Source: Pseudoips prasinana (taxonomy: Eukaryota; Arthropoda; Insecta; Lepidoptera; Nolidae). Taken from it: 64,000 nt of DNA. The translations under genes and the position numbers were made by a program. Shown here piece after piece: positions 1 to 11,374 of this stretch (its first letter is position 1; each line of letters opens with the position of its first letter). The notes beneath the pieces are model-generated. The model saw nothing but the letters and a program-made list of their open reading frames with translations. It searched no databases and was not told the origin of the DNA. Location: the NCBI GenBank assembly GCA_951640165.1, contig OX621242.1:24858001-24922000 (forward strand), given 5' to 3'.

Positions 1-180
1 TATGATTGGTTTAGCGATAAGGCGTTCTACAGCAGATAATAAGGACCTAGATTAAAATTTCGGTCCCTTATTTCTACTCACTATTTCGCCCCATGTAATT
101 TGACACAAGTCAAGATGCTCAGTCCTTCTCATAAGAACTAAGTTAGAAAGAAATGAAATTATATAACAATTTGTTTCGTT

Positions 181-225
181 GGTATTGCATAAAATCGGGG
201 TATGCCCCCGATTTTATGCAATACC
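181..225. repeat. perfect 20-bp inverted repeat (hairpin)
   Basis: The arms at 181-200 and 206-225 are exact reverse complements separated by five bases (tatgc). The stem contains a C/G run in an otherwise AT-rich neighbourhood. No coding frame uses it. It could form a cruciform or, if transcribed, a stem-loop; its origin is unknown. Confidence 0.9.
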
Positions 226-857
226 AAATGCATGTATCAAAATTGCAAAAAAGGACAGACGTCAAGGAACGATAACATAACAACAAAATAAATATATAAA
301 ATACTGTATATAAAATAATTACTATGCTTATATATTTAACACTACAAACTATATTAGAATATATTATAATACATATAATAATATCAAGACAACAATGACA
401 GACAGCAGAACCAAAAAAAACTAGCAATAAAAATACAGAAATCATGAAATAACCAGAAATAGTAATTAACTCCATAAATAGTAACTAATGAAAAAACATA
501 ATTATTAAACTATCTAAATAACCAAAAAAATTATATAATAAGTCTATATAAAAAAGTTAAATTAACAAATAAAGATAAGAATATAAGAACGCAAATTACC
601 GTATCAATAAATAGCGAACTTATAACAGAAACTAAAATAGAAAACCAGCAAACAATAAAAAAATCAGAAATAAAATCAAAACTGTTTAACATACTAGAAC
701 CAAAATAAGGATTCGGCTAAGGGCTGATGAACCAACTGCATCTTCCAAAAAGAACGGAGGAAACACAAAAAAAAAATTCGGGGGCAAAATGTTCTGCGTA
801 CTTGAATAACCTCCGTTGAGATTAGTTGCTGTAGACAAAATTCATCCAGGAGCCCAA

Positions 858-906
858 TCATCATCGTCATTATCATATCAGACCGCCCACGCTGCGTCTT
901 CCGGAG
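858..906 (-). repeat. RTE LINE 3'-end scrap with GAT tail
   Basis: On the minus strand this reads the C-terminal coding stretch around 'gaagacgcagcgtgggc', then jumps directly to a TGATATGATAATGACGATGATG tail. The same two pieces lie about 130 bp apart in the RTE copy at 32497-35669. It is therefore an internally deleted 3' fragment of that LINE family. Confidence 0.6.
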
Positions 907-2574
907 CTCTATAATCATTATTATTGTTATATATACATTTATTGTTGTTGTTTGGAATCTGATTAGTAAGCAAAACTTACCAGAAATTTACACAATATAT
1001 TACATAGAATAGACTCAAAAGTAATATTTAAATAATATATTTTTTAGGTAGCACGCTAGATGATAGCCAGTCACTTGACAGGTAACTTGAAATCAGGATT
1101 ACCCTAAGGTAAAGCATGATGGCCGAATTAAACCTTATGGTATAATTAAATTAGTGAGCGTAAATCTACTATAAAACCTTATACTCAACGCTGTAAGAAA
1201 AAACACCCATAAACCTAAGAGCTAAAAGAATCTACAAAAATCGAGTAAAGAAGTAAACAAAAAATTTTACAATATTTAGATTAAATTTAAATTTAAATTA
1301 CTTTACATAGAAATTAATTAAAATTAAGAACTATATATGTAGGTGTATAGTTCTATATATATATATATATATATAGATAATAATATATAATATAATAAAT
1401 AATGAAATATTTTAACTAATATTATATCAAATTTAATTAAGAAAACATGGCCAAACCATGTTTTAAATAAAGCTTTTATTAAATATCTGTGTGTAAAAAG
1501 GCCGTATACAAGCGTTATTGTGATTATGTAATTTGTGTATGGATAAATTAAGATTGGGGAAAATCTTTTACATGACTCATATAGCAAATAAACCATCCAT
1601 GGTATAGTTTCCACCGAAAAATAGGTACTAGGAATGAGTCAGAACTTGTAAACATAAATACGACGCGACGGCCTAAACGTTTTTTATTCTACAACACAAC
1701 TCAGTCAGCGTAAGTAATATATTTATTAAATTGTCAACCTTATTTGTTCGGAATACAGTCGAACTTTCCGTATAGATAAAATTTTTGAAAATTTAGTTGG
1801 ATTATAAGATAAAAATTACTGTAACGCAAACTTTACTTTGTATGGAGACCATAGAGTTTAAATCCAAATATTATTATTTTACGTCAAGCTACGTTCGTGT
1901 GAATAGGCACTTTTAACCGTGGGCGGCATTCAAAAGCGTGCGTCTTTCCCCGAAGCTAGGATCATCATTAATTACATAGACAATAAACAGATGTTATGCA
2001 ATATATGTTATGCAGTAAATTTAAACAACTGATAAATCTGTTTTATAATAATCACTGATATCTGCCGGATTTGAAACCGAGTTGATTGATTTACGAATTT
2101 GATGGTACAAAAATATTTTACATTTTTATTTGTTTTAGGAACTTTTACCTTTCGTATACTCAGTGTATATGTACGTGGCGTACGTCAGTGTATACGGAAC
2201 TCAAAAGAGAATGAGCAAAATGGTACCCGGCTCCAATAGATATGATTGTAGTGTCGTTTAAAAGGTCTTACCAAGAGGAACAATTTTTACTATAGCCGCC
2301 ACTCTCAAATCTGATTGCGTTTGAAGATAAACGACAGTCTTACTAACTAATAAAAACCCTGTTCCTTCAGTTTCCCTTTGCTTTCCAGGGCCACAGTAAC
2401 CTGTTTAGACAGTCTCGTGGCCCCGGCGATAAACATACATATACGAGTATATAAGTTACCACTTATTTATGTAAGAAAATGAGTACCAAGGTAATATTTT
2501 CGGCATTTCCGTTCATGTTTTCTATTAATAACGTTTTTACGTAAGACTTTGCCATGCACTCCTCATTTTAACTC
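907..2574. other. non-coding AT-rich DNA
   Basis: Very AT-rich with a (TA)n run near 1352-1375. The open frames here are short, biased to hydrophobic residues and show no recognisable domain. I see no gene, RNA or clear repeat. Confidence 0.5.
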
Positions 2575-2700
2575 GAGTCCCGTTGCTCCTGAGCGCGGGG
2601 TGTGCGCAAGAGCAGCGGGGGAGGGAGAGGAGGGGATCGACAGACACCAGACGTGTTCGCGTCCTGCGTCAGTCGCTCGTTCGTTTTGCGCTCGTGACGA
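2575..2700 (+). promoter_or_regulatory. GC-rich promoter-like block upstream of the SWIM ORF
   Basis: A sharp GC-rich island in an AT-rich background, immediately upstream of the ORF starting at 2861. It contains TCAGT at 2669-2673, which matches the arthropod initiator consensus, about 190 bp before the first ATG. No TATA box is evident at the expected distance. The assignment rests on composition and position only. Confidence 0.35.
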
Positions 2701-2860
2701 CGTTTAGCTGCTGTTTGAGTTTCTTTTGTGCTTTCATAACTCGGTTTTATTAACTACTGACCCCTGCGCTCCTACTGGACTTGTTACCCGCTCTAATTAA
2801 CGCTGACCTGTGCTAGTGTTGTGGACTATACTGATTTGCTTTTCGAACTGGAATATCGCA

Positions 2861-3310
2861 ATGGAACGTCTCAACTGTGTAATGTGTCGGCGAGCTTTAT
2901 ATACCAGAAGATACCAACAACATGTTTTGACAACTAATCTGTCATACCAACTCAAGCTGGCAAGATCTTACTGTGCCGAGCATTTATCAAATGGTCTATA
3001 TATAATTGAAACGTACAGAGAGGGAGCACTTGATGATCTGCCAGACTATGGCATACACGAAGATGCCTGGCTTTTGCGTGGACGAATCCAGTCGCGACAT
3101 GTCCGTGTAAAAACATATTTTTGTTATATATTAATCAGCAGTGCAAATAATATTGTCCAACAGTATTGCACATGTTTAACCGGGCGACGTACGATCGGCA
3201 CTTGTGCACATATAGTGTCCATCGTATGGTACTTAGGCTATGCGAGGCATACGGGATTTACTGCTCCGGCATCTTTCCTCAATGCTGTTATAGTTGATAC
3301 CGATATGTAA
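2861..3310 (+). CDS. SWIM-type zinc-finger protein, small intronless ORF
   Basis: The first ATG of the open frame is at 2861, giving 149 codons; the frame is open upstream to 2810 but without another ATG. The C-terminal third holds a C-x-C-xn-C-x-H SWIM motif (QYCTCLTGRRTIGTCAH) followed by IVSIVWYLGYARH. SWIM fingers bind nucleic acid or protein and occur in several transposase families and in arthropod proteins of unknown function with this same C-terminus. The middle part (QLKLARSY, then RGRIQSRHV) resembles the segment that precedes SWIM in such proteins. There is no intron, no catalytic domain and no obvious partner ORF. It could be a transposon-derived accessory gene, a truncated larger protein or a domesticated copy. 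The SWIM call is firm; function and family are not known. Confidence 0.6.
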   Translation: MERLNCVMCRRALYTRRYQQHVLTTNLSYQLKLARSYCAEHLSNGLYIIETYREGALDDLPDYGIHEDAWLLRGRIQSRHVRVKTYFCYILISSANNIVQQYCTCLTGRRTIGTCAHIVSIVWYLGYARHTGFTAPASFLNAVIVDTDM

Positions 3311-3480
3311 TGTTTTAAATCTACTCACTTATTGATAAAATATATGTTTTGTATTTAAAGAATGCTTGTTTTCTTACTTCTTTTAATAATAGAATCCTAA
3401 ATGTGTTATATCATGTTATTCTAGCTTTATTTTACTTATATAAGTAGTTTGTAATAAATTCTTCATCATTTATAAAACAC

Positions 3481-3630
3481 AAGCTGTTCCCCGTGGTTTC
3501 ACCCCTCCTGCTCGGCTCCTTTTAGTCGTAGCGTAGCGATGATATATAGCTTATAGCCTTCCTCAATAAATGGGCTATCTAACACTGAAAGAATTTTTTA
3601 AATCGGACTAGCAGTTCCTGAGATTAAAGC
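3481..3630 (+). repeat. interspersed repeat remnant (CCCGTGGTTTCACCC type)
   Basis: The run from 'ctgttccccgtggtttcaccc' to 'aaatcggactagcagttcctgagatta' matches the general form of a widespread insect interspersed repeat. The class (LINE 3' end, SINE or Helitron-derived) cannot be settled here. Confidence 0.5.
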
Positions 3631-3826
3631 TTTATAATAATAAGTATAGATAGTGAGATTACTGCTTTCCAAACGTGAATAGGGACAGGCGCCATGGTAG
3701 ACATTTTTCTGCATCAAAATGTCTATTCAATGATATATTAATGAGGACTATTGGAGCGGGTACCACGTTCCATACATTTTTGCCCATTGTTCTTTACCAT
3801 GTGTATAATAAAGCAGTCGTTAGAGG

Positions 3827-4009
3827 CTGTGCACACTACATTTTATAACACGCCATCGATGCGCGTTTTAGAAACGCGCGTCGACGTCGCACTCTTATCC
3901 TACAGCGCAGTTTGTCGTTGTTTGTGTCGATTCAAACGCGATGCTAACGCGCGTCTATATCGCTACAAACACGCATTAACGGCGCGCTTAAAAAACGTGG
4001 TGTGCATAG
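3827..4009. mobile_element. candidate GC-rich MITE
   Basis: The ends at 3827-3844 and 3992-4009 are imperfect inverted repeats (ctgtgcacactac against ctatgcacaccac, about 15 of 18 matching). The interior is unusually rich in GCGCG words compared with its flanks. Target duplication is not clear. An open frame across it is a by-product of composition, not a gene. Confidence 0.4.
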
Positions 4010-4300
4010 GCCTTTAAGGTCTATGTAAATATACATGGATCTTTACATTGTTTTGTGTCTATTTTACATTGACGGTTTGTAACCGATTATGTGGGACCTA
4101 TAAACTGAAAATAAATCCTATTAGTTTTTAAATAAAAAATTAGTAGGGCGTGGTTGAAGCGGTTAACCGGGTTTGCCTAAACCACTGTTAAGCGGCGGTT
4201 CACGGCATTATTTTAAATAAGAACCTTAATGTTTTAGTTCTGATTACTGAAATAACCCATACATTTAAAAATCTACATACTTCTGAGGTAGATTTAGGCA

Positions 4301-4434
4301 CAGACGCCAGCACACCAAGTTACCCCAATCTGTCAAATTTACCCAATTGAAACTGAACCTTATGCCTATGTGGCAAAGTAGAAAATCGATAAAAGAAATT
4401 TGACAGATTGGGGTAGCTGGATGTGCTGGCGTCT
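4301..4434. mobile_element. CAGACGCC MITE, copy A
   Basis: A short element with ~40-bp terminal inverted repeats beginning CAGACGCCAGCACA and continuing through ACCCCAATCTGTCAAATTT. It is one of five copies in the window. Here the left flanking dinucleotide is CA rather than TA and the right end reads GTCTATA, so the ends are slightly decayed. Confidence 0.85.
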
Positions 4435-6777
4435 ATACCTATTTTACTATTTCGTTGGATGGAAAAACCAAGAACAGAATACTTTGTTATTATTGCCTTC
4501 TGATATAATCCTGAGTGAGCTTTATATATTGTTTCAAGTATATTGCTATTAAATATTAATTTAAATACATAATCTTTTATTATTTATAACTATAAATAAG
4601 AAAACTTGACTTAGTATTATAAAATGCTTTTATTTGTAATTTAGTATTTTTATATCAAGTTTATAATGATAGTTTTAGTTTGTACGTAGTTTTAATCTAT
4701 TTCCAATATCTATGTTAGTATAGTTTTAATTTATTTATTACATTTATAGTTAGTTATTTTACCATTGAATTATAAAATAAAGATACTTTAAATGCTTTTC
4801 CGATATATTTAAGTACGAATAAGGTTATACCTATGACTACATTATTCCGTGGCAATGAAACTCGTTCAACGCAGGGTGTTAATAATCTTACGCAGCTTAT
4901 TAAGCGCTTTTGTATAGTTTGGTACGGTGGTGGTCCTTATAAATAACTTACTCTGTGTGTGCAAATTCTGTGACAAAATGTCACACGTACCATACGTGCG
5001 TGACTGTTCTGGGTACACAAGAGACGAACATGTTAAGTCTCAAGGCTTCAGAGAGAAGTGGTACCCGAAACCGAATACCTTTAGATAGCATATTATTATA
5101 CCTACTTGTAAATGTTTCGTAGTTAAAAATCAACATACATTTATTTAATTCGTTTCTGAATAAATATAATATACAAAATCGGTTTAATAAAAAATCATTA
5201 ACTGCCACACGCACAATTGAAAAAATAAAAATAACTACTGGTCTAAGGCGCATAGCAATATTAATATATTATAATACTTTTGTTGTAGGATGTAGAAGCC
5301 AAGAAAAAACCACACGGAACAGGAACGATAAGATCGTATTACTAATACTTAATTTTTATTGTGCTGGTGAAGACACCGTGGAATTTGGTGCCTTCACTAT
5401 ATCTACTCCACAGGTGAATGATTCTTACTGTATAAAGAATAACAATCTAACGTGTGTCCTCAAAAATACAATATACTGGCCATTACCTAAGTCTAAACTA
5501 AAAGAGACGATTCTTAGCTTTTCTATTGTCTGCGGAAGCAATAAAAGGCTAACTGTAAACGACATCTTAAATAAAATCTATTCCTATATAAATTTACCTA
5601 CGTCGAAGTGACTGTAATTTCGTTGACCTTCACGTGCGATAAAATGCTTTCGATTCCACCGGCTGATGCTCTACATACTACGGTGAATAGTACAAACGTT
5701 GATTTCCTTCCTGACTTCCTTCTAAGAATATTAGTACGGCCAGCAAGCGAATAAACTTTACAGGTAGGTACTAAATTACTACAGTCTCCCATTAATTTTA
5801 GTGCTTTAAATTGACATAAACAAACATACAACGAGCGAAAAGGTACTGAATTACACCTTAACATCTTATTTTTGTGGGAAGGAACACAATTGTTCGCTCT
5901 AATTGATTAATGATTTTGTATTCCTGAGTCCGACGATAATACTCAGGAATATATATAAAATCAGGAAGAGATTATTAAGGATGGAAGAAAGGCAGGCAAC
6001 TCGTCAGCAAAGCCATAAAAACATGATGCGAACCCACAACTTATGGTTAATATTTACCATCATCAGGTGGGTTTTATGCACCTTGCTATAATTAGACAAT
6101 GTACCTCGACTTCAAATCGAAAAACATGTAACGTCTAAATATTTGAACGGAATATCATGAAATTAGCAAAGTTAATAGTTCAATGAAACTAGCCCTGCGT
6201 TCGAATGGATCCTTCCATTTGGAAGGTAACACAAATTCTGTGAGGCAGGAGTTGAAAAGTAAATTGTCAATCTCAAATTACTACTAGAAAATGGTATATC
6301 ATATTTCACTTTACCAGATTATGGTCCATGGTTAGAGATAAACTCGTTTGGACTGTCATACTTACTTGTGAAGCTACATCTACTGCTGACCGTACTCACA
6401 GAGAATGAAACAGACGTGTCTCATCTGTCTATTGTCACAGTCTCTATCTAAGGTCATGTCTGAATTGAAATGCTTTCGATACGGTGATGACAAAAAGCTT
6501 CCTCTTCATTTAATTGGTGAATAGCTTTTTATCGCGGATTGTTTTGTTATGTCTAAAGATAAATAAATAGTTTCGAGGAATGATATTCATACAAGTAGGT
6601 GGTATTAGGCTATCATAGATTTGTATTTGGGTGGAAGGCTCATTGTGCACCTGCCATGTTTAATCGGAATTACACCAAAGTTGATGGTAAAAAATGCCTT
6701 TGGTAATAGTACCAAAAGTGAAAAAATCGTATCAAAATCAGTTCTATATTCCTTAACAGTTCCGTGCGTTGCGTCCA
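4435..6777. other. non-coding, no recognisable gene
   Basis: Only short open frames without domains. The one structure I noted is an 11-bp stem at 5919-5929 and 5941-5951 (tattcctgagt and its complement). Nothing else is supportable. Confidence 0.45.
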
Positions 6778-6863
6778 ATCTATGGCGTCCAACCAGCAGA
6801 GTGAGTGTGACTTAACACCGTTCGACTACTTTCTATGGTGCTGTGTGAAATCTTTAGTCTGAA
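6778..6863 (+). pseudogene. mariner-like transposase C-terminal scrap
   Basis: One frame reads ECDLTPFDYFLW then CVKSLV. This matches the C-terminal DLTPxDYFLWG-xVKSLVY block that carries the last catalytic aspartate region of mariner transposases. A stop follows immediately and the surroundings do not continue the protein, so it is a relic. Identification rests on one short motif. Confidence 0.5.
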
Positions 6864-7309
6864 GACAAATGCAAAAGCAAGTGCGGTTTTTCCATCAGCA
6901 CTTACTTCTCAAACTATCAGTGAACTGCCACTGTAACTGACTCTTTCTTCCATGCAGCATTGTGCAAAACTCTCTGCTTCCCATTGATAGGCCTTCTTTC
7001 TTCCGTCGTTTCTAGCATGACCATGCTCTCATGAGAAAAGAGAAGCTTTAAGTAATGCAAAAATTTCGACGGAACACGTATTGGAAATAATCTCATTCAT
7101 TGGATAAAAATTCGGATATTTAGGTTCAAATTTGAAATTATGGTACCTAATGGGAAGTTCTACTAAACAATAACCATTAATATACCACGTATAAAATGTT
7201 GGTATTAGAGGTGACGTTTGTGAATGTGATCAAACAAATTTTTTGACAGATTGTATTGACTTGGCACAAGAGAGGTCTTATTCATCCTATTATACCCATA
7301 TAATACGCT

Positions 7310-7505
7310 GTCTGGCACGTAAGTGATCGGCGATATATGGGTGACCACCAAAGTAGTTTATATTGGCTTCTGGCTTCGGAGGGCACCTGAATCGTTAAAC
7401 AATAGTCGATAAATAATTTTCGAGGCCTACTCAATCACACTGAACAACTCTAACATTAGGGTAACTATTGCTTATACGATACATGAAGTGAATAACGTAC
7501 AAAAT
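7310..7505 (+). mobile_element. 5S rRNA-derived SINE, internally deleted copy
   Basis: Begins like the copy at 49983-50215 (gtaagtgatcggcg), loses the central 5S-like part, resumes at atgggtgaccaccaaagt, then follows the same body (cttcggagggcac, aacaactctaacattagggtaac) to cgatacatgaagtg. The deletion removes most of the box A and intermediate-element region. Confidence 0.65.
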
Positions 7506-7625
7506 TGCACCCCTATATCAGTTGTGAAATGCCTCTTTTCAGTGAATCAGAATTCCATTATTGTTACACAAATTTGTGTAAAATAACTAACTGATCTTTC
7601 TTTGTACTGTTTTTTTCGCAATCAT

Positions 7626-8010
7626 CGCATCTTTACCTAAAACCTTATGAATACCGAATGTGCTACAAATAACTAACACTACGCGCAAATGACAATCAAT
7701 CCATCTTCACCTAAACTACTTCAAATAACTAACACTTTATCCGCATTTAACAATTAATCAATCTTTACCCAAACCTTTTGAATTGTGAATTTGATTTAAA
7801 TAACAAATTAATAAAAAAACTTATGAATTTTGAATGTATTTAAAATAACTAATACTACGTCCAAATAACAATTAATCAATATTTACCCAAACCTTATGAA
7901 TTTGCTTTAAATAACCAACACTCTACGCGCAAATACCTAACAATGAAGCAATTTCTACCTAAACCGTATGAATTGTGTTCTTTTTTAAAAATACATGCGT
8001 GCAAATACAT
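7626..8010. repeat. degenerate minisatellite, about six units
   Basis: Successive variants of a ~55-75 bp unit: (a)atctttacc(c/t)aaacc, ttatgaatt, aaataactaacacta, cgcgcaaat, aacaattaatc. Units start near 7626, 7706, 7757, 7820, 7878 and 7950. Units differ by substitutions and indels, so the array is old. Confidence 0.6.
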
Positions 8011-8899
8011 AAATATTATGAATTGATTAATTTGATACAAATAAACGAATCAATAATCATTATCCTACAGCTCATGCTTTGCAAAGTTAGCTTTGAATAC
8101 TAGAAGCCATGCATCTACTCTGAATCCGCATAATTCATTTTTACTGACGTCACAATGACTTAAGATTGTGAAAGATGGTTTACTCTTACTCATTCCTTAT
8201 CACAAGGTGTATTAAATATCAATAATACGTTATTTACATTTACTATTCAAATGGACATATGAATAGATACATTTTCTGATAATTTAAAGCTTCTGCAATA
8301 TATCTAAACATCCTGCAAATTAAAAGAGGATGCATTTATTATGCTACTGACCGTACCATTGTGTTACATACATTATAGTCAGTAAAGAAATAGCTAAATA
8401 TTTACAATATAGGTAAGTGTTTCTGGCCAAATTCCGGCTATTGTGGGCTATCTTCTCGTAGACTAGTCGTCAGTGAAATTATACGTTAAAAATTAATAAA
8501 TTTACTTTGACCACTGAATTTAATTCTTTTACTGACCGAAATGACTAGAGTGTCATATTACAATTTCATTTTTATAGTTCTGGTACTGGTAACTGGGACC
8601 CTAAGGAGTCGTACGCAGGGACTAAATACAGACCTAAATGGCATCACGATATAACAAGGTGTAACACTAATAGTAAACAAAACTAAGGCACTTAATTTAA
8701 CAAATGAAACTGAATAACGTGTAGAACATCAACTCGCAAAAACACAATAAAAAAATAACTTCCGATATAAAAATAACAATTAGCTGACTGCATTTTTTAT
8801 GGATATAAAAAAATATCATATTTCACGAACTTGTGGTTGTCATTACCTTCACTATTTATGTCAGACCTTCTATATGTCTACATCGGAACAGGAAGGATC
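8011..8899. other. non-coding flank left of the Harbinger
   Basis: No gene or repeat recognised. It ends at the TTA target site (8900-8902) of the transposon that follows. Confidence 0.45.
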
Positions 8900-9173
8900 T
8901 TAGGCCTCCTACGCACTGGCGACCATGGTCGCCGCGACCTGGCCGCGGCGGCCAGTGAATTCTGGACTTTTATAGCAATCGCTATATAGCCCCTACGCAC
9001 TTAGCGGCCAGCGACCAGCGGCCACCGTTGGCCGCGGCGTCCAATTTGATGCCACGCGACCAGCGACCAATCGTGGCCGTCGAGAACATCACTTCTGTAT
9101 TAAAATTCATCAGTGCTACCGCATCGGCCGCGGCGACCAGACGTGTAGCTAGCTACAGAGTGATTATTTTACA

Positions 9174-11374
9174 ATGGCCAATTTCGACACGGAAAGGTTC
9201 ATAATTGAAGTTGAAAATAGAAGAGGTTTATGGGATTTAGAATCAAATGATTACTCCAATAAAGATGTTAAGCGGCAGTTGTGGCTTGAACTGGTCGATA
9301 TATTTGGCGGTGAATCCACTGAAGATAAAGAAAATGCAGAACTTGGTTAGTATTTTATTTTATTATGCCTAAGTAAATTAATAATGCGATGAACTACAAT
9401 AAACGCAGCAGGTGCTGTAGTAGCATTCGACACGTATATGTGACATGAGTGTTTTTTTTTAAAGTTGTTCCGTTCATTCAAAATCTAAGAAATTTTAGCA
9501 AATAGGTAATTGTCAAAAGTATAACTATTTTATTTCTACTATTTTTCGCTTTGCACATGAGTTTTGACAATTATTTGCTAAAATTTCCCAGGTTTTCGTA
9601 ATGATTGGAATAACTTTTTGAAAAGATTACTCATACCGCATGTGCGTTTGACGCCATTTTGTTTACGGCGCGCAATGGCGGCTCGCGGCGAGCAAGTGCC
9701 TCAACGCACAAACTGAGCAGCCGTCGTAGGTACGCACCCATATATTTACAAATTGTGCCAGGGCAAGCGACCATCGGTACTGAAGTAGTTTGCGAATATA
9801 TCTCGATATTCGGTTGATGTTCTATTTGCTCTATTAGGTAAACATGCAGGTATTTCTAATAAAGTCTCTGGTACAGTTAACGTGTCCTTGAAATCATATC
9901 CGTCTCTTTCTCGCACAAAATTATGAAGCACACATAGAGCTTTTATAATCACAACTGCAAATTCTTTCTTGACGTTTAGGGGTCGGTGAAGAATCTGCCA
10001 TTTATTGGCTAATATTCCAAATGTACATTCAATATAGCGGCGGGCACGGGATAGTCGATAATTAAAATTAGTCTTTACATTATTCAAGTTTCTCCCAGCA
10101 TACGGTCGCATCATATGTTCCGATAGTGAAAACGCCTCATCACCCACTAAAACGAACGGCATTGATTGGCCATTTTCTTTGATGGGGTTATTGCTCGGAA
10201 TATCGAGATCATTATTTAAAAGCCTATGATAAAATACAGAGTCTTTGTAAATTGACGAATCACTGCATTTGCCGTATGCTCCAATATCTACGTAAAGAAA
10301 TTTATAATTTACATCACATATTGCAAGTAACACGATTGAAAAATAATTCTTGTAATTGTAATAAAGAGATCCCGAATGTTGTGGTTTGATAACTCTAATG
10401 TGCTTGCCGTCGATGGCTCCAATGCAATTAGGAAATTGGGCGTATTTTTGAAAACCTTCAGCCGTTTGAATCCACTTATCTCTGGTCAATTGTGGCATCA
10501 CAATTGGTTTTAATATCTCCCATATTGCTTCACAAACATCAAATACTATTTCCGATACTGTAGGAAGCCCTATACGGTATTCATGACTTATATGAGATAA
10601 AGAACACCCAGTAGCCAAATACCTGAAAATAAAATTCACATTAATAAACATAATATTAGTTTTGTAATATGTAATACATTTATTTATTGATTTACAGGCA
10701 TTACTCTCCAAAAAAGATGGAAAAACCTTAGAGACTGTTTCACAAGAGAGCTGCGCCGTCTTAAAGATGTCAAAAGTGGTTCTGCTGCAAAACGTAAATC
10801 ACAATACACCTATTTCAACCAATTACTGTTTTTGAAATCAGTGCTGGACACAAACGCAACAGAAAATAGTCTCGAAGAGGCAAGTCAAGAAAATAAAAGT
10901 GCAAGATCTTCTGATCTTGAGACTCAACAGTCTGCATCAAAGTCGCTTAGAACAAAAAGGAAGAAAAAAATACCAAACGAAGAATCCGATACAGACCCTC
11001 TAATTTCAGTTCTGCATAAGACCATAGCGACTACACAGAATGATTCAAATTGTGACAGACTGTTTCTTTTATCCCTCCTCGAAAGATTTCAAACAATCCC
11101 TGCTGCAATGAAGACCAAAGCGAAAATGGAAATCATGGAAATTATAGAAAAATACCAACCGAACTGTACACCTACAACAGCGCGCATAAACTATTCAAGT
11201 AATTTCAATACTCTTAACGACCAAGAATATGACCCTAATCGACCGAGTTATTCAGGTTATTCTACTACCAACAGGATATCAGATGATTCAAATTACAGCG
11301 ATAATCATACTCATTATTCTGATATTTCTCAAAATTCAGAAATGATAGACCTATTTCCCAATTTCAATGATTAA
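9174..11374 (+). CDS. Harbinger MADF-domain DNA-binding protein, join(9174..9345,10698..11374)
   Basis: Exon 1 starts at ATG 9174 and ends in CTT G before a GTTAGT donor at 9346. Exon 2 begins at 10698 after TTTACAG; joining restores GGC and a continuous 282-residue frame. Residues ~8-100 form a MADF/Myb-SANT-like domain: FIIEVENRRGLWDL in exon 1, then LQKRWKNLRDCFTRELRRLK and YTYFNQLLFLKSVL in exon 2, with the expected aromatic pattern. The rest is polar and low in complexity, as is usual for these proteins. In PIF/Harbinger elements the Myb-like partner binds the termini and helps the transposase enter the nucleus. The ~1.35-kb intron contains a hairpin repeat (9445-9633) and the transposase's second exon on the other strand. 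Confidence 0.85.
9445..9633. repeat. hairpin repeat / MITE inside the MADF intron
   Basis: The arms at about 9445-9520 and 9559-9633 are inverted: ATGAGT at both outer ends, gttgttcc/gttattcc, and nearly exact aattttagcaaata and aattgtcaaaa blocks. The loop is ~38 bp. It lies between MADF exon 1 and the transposase stop codon and may be a small nested element or a feature of the transposon. Confidence 0.6.

Noticed and set aside
143..475. 110-codon open frame on minus, rich in I, F, L and C
   Set aside because: Composition follows from AT-rich DNA; no domain, and codon use resembles background.
1324..1614. 96-codon open frame on minus
   Set aside because: Includes a (TA)n microsatellite translated as IYIYIY; not a gene.
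7626..8010. possible CRISPR-like array
   Set aside because: Units are diverged throughout with no constant repeat and variable spacer pattern, in a eukaryotic context.
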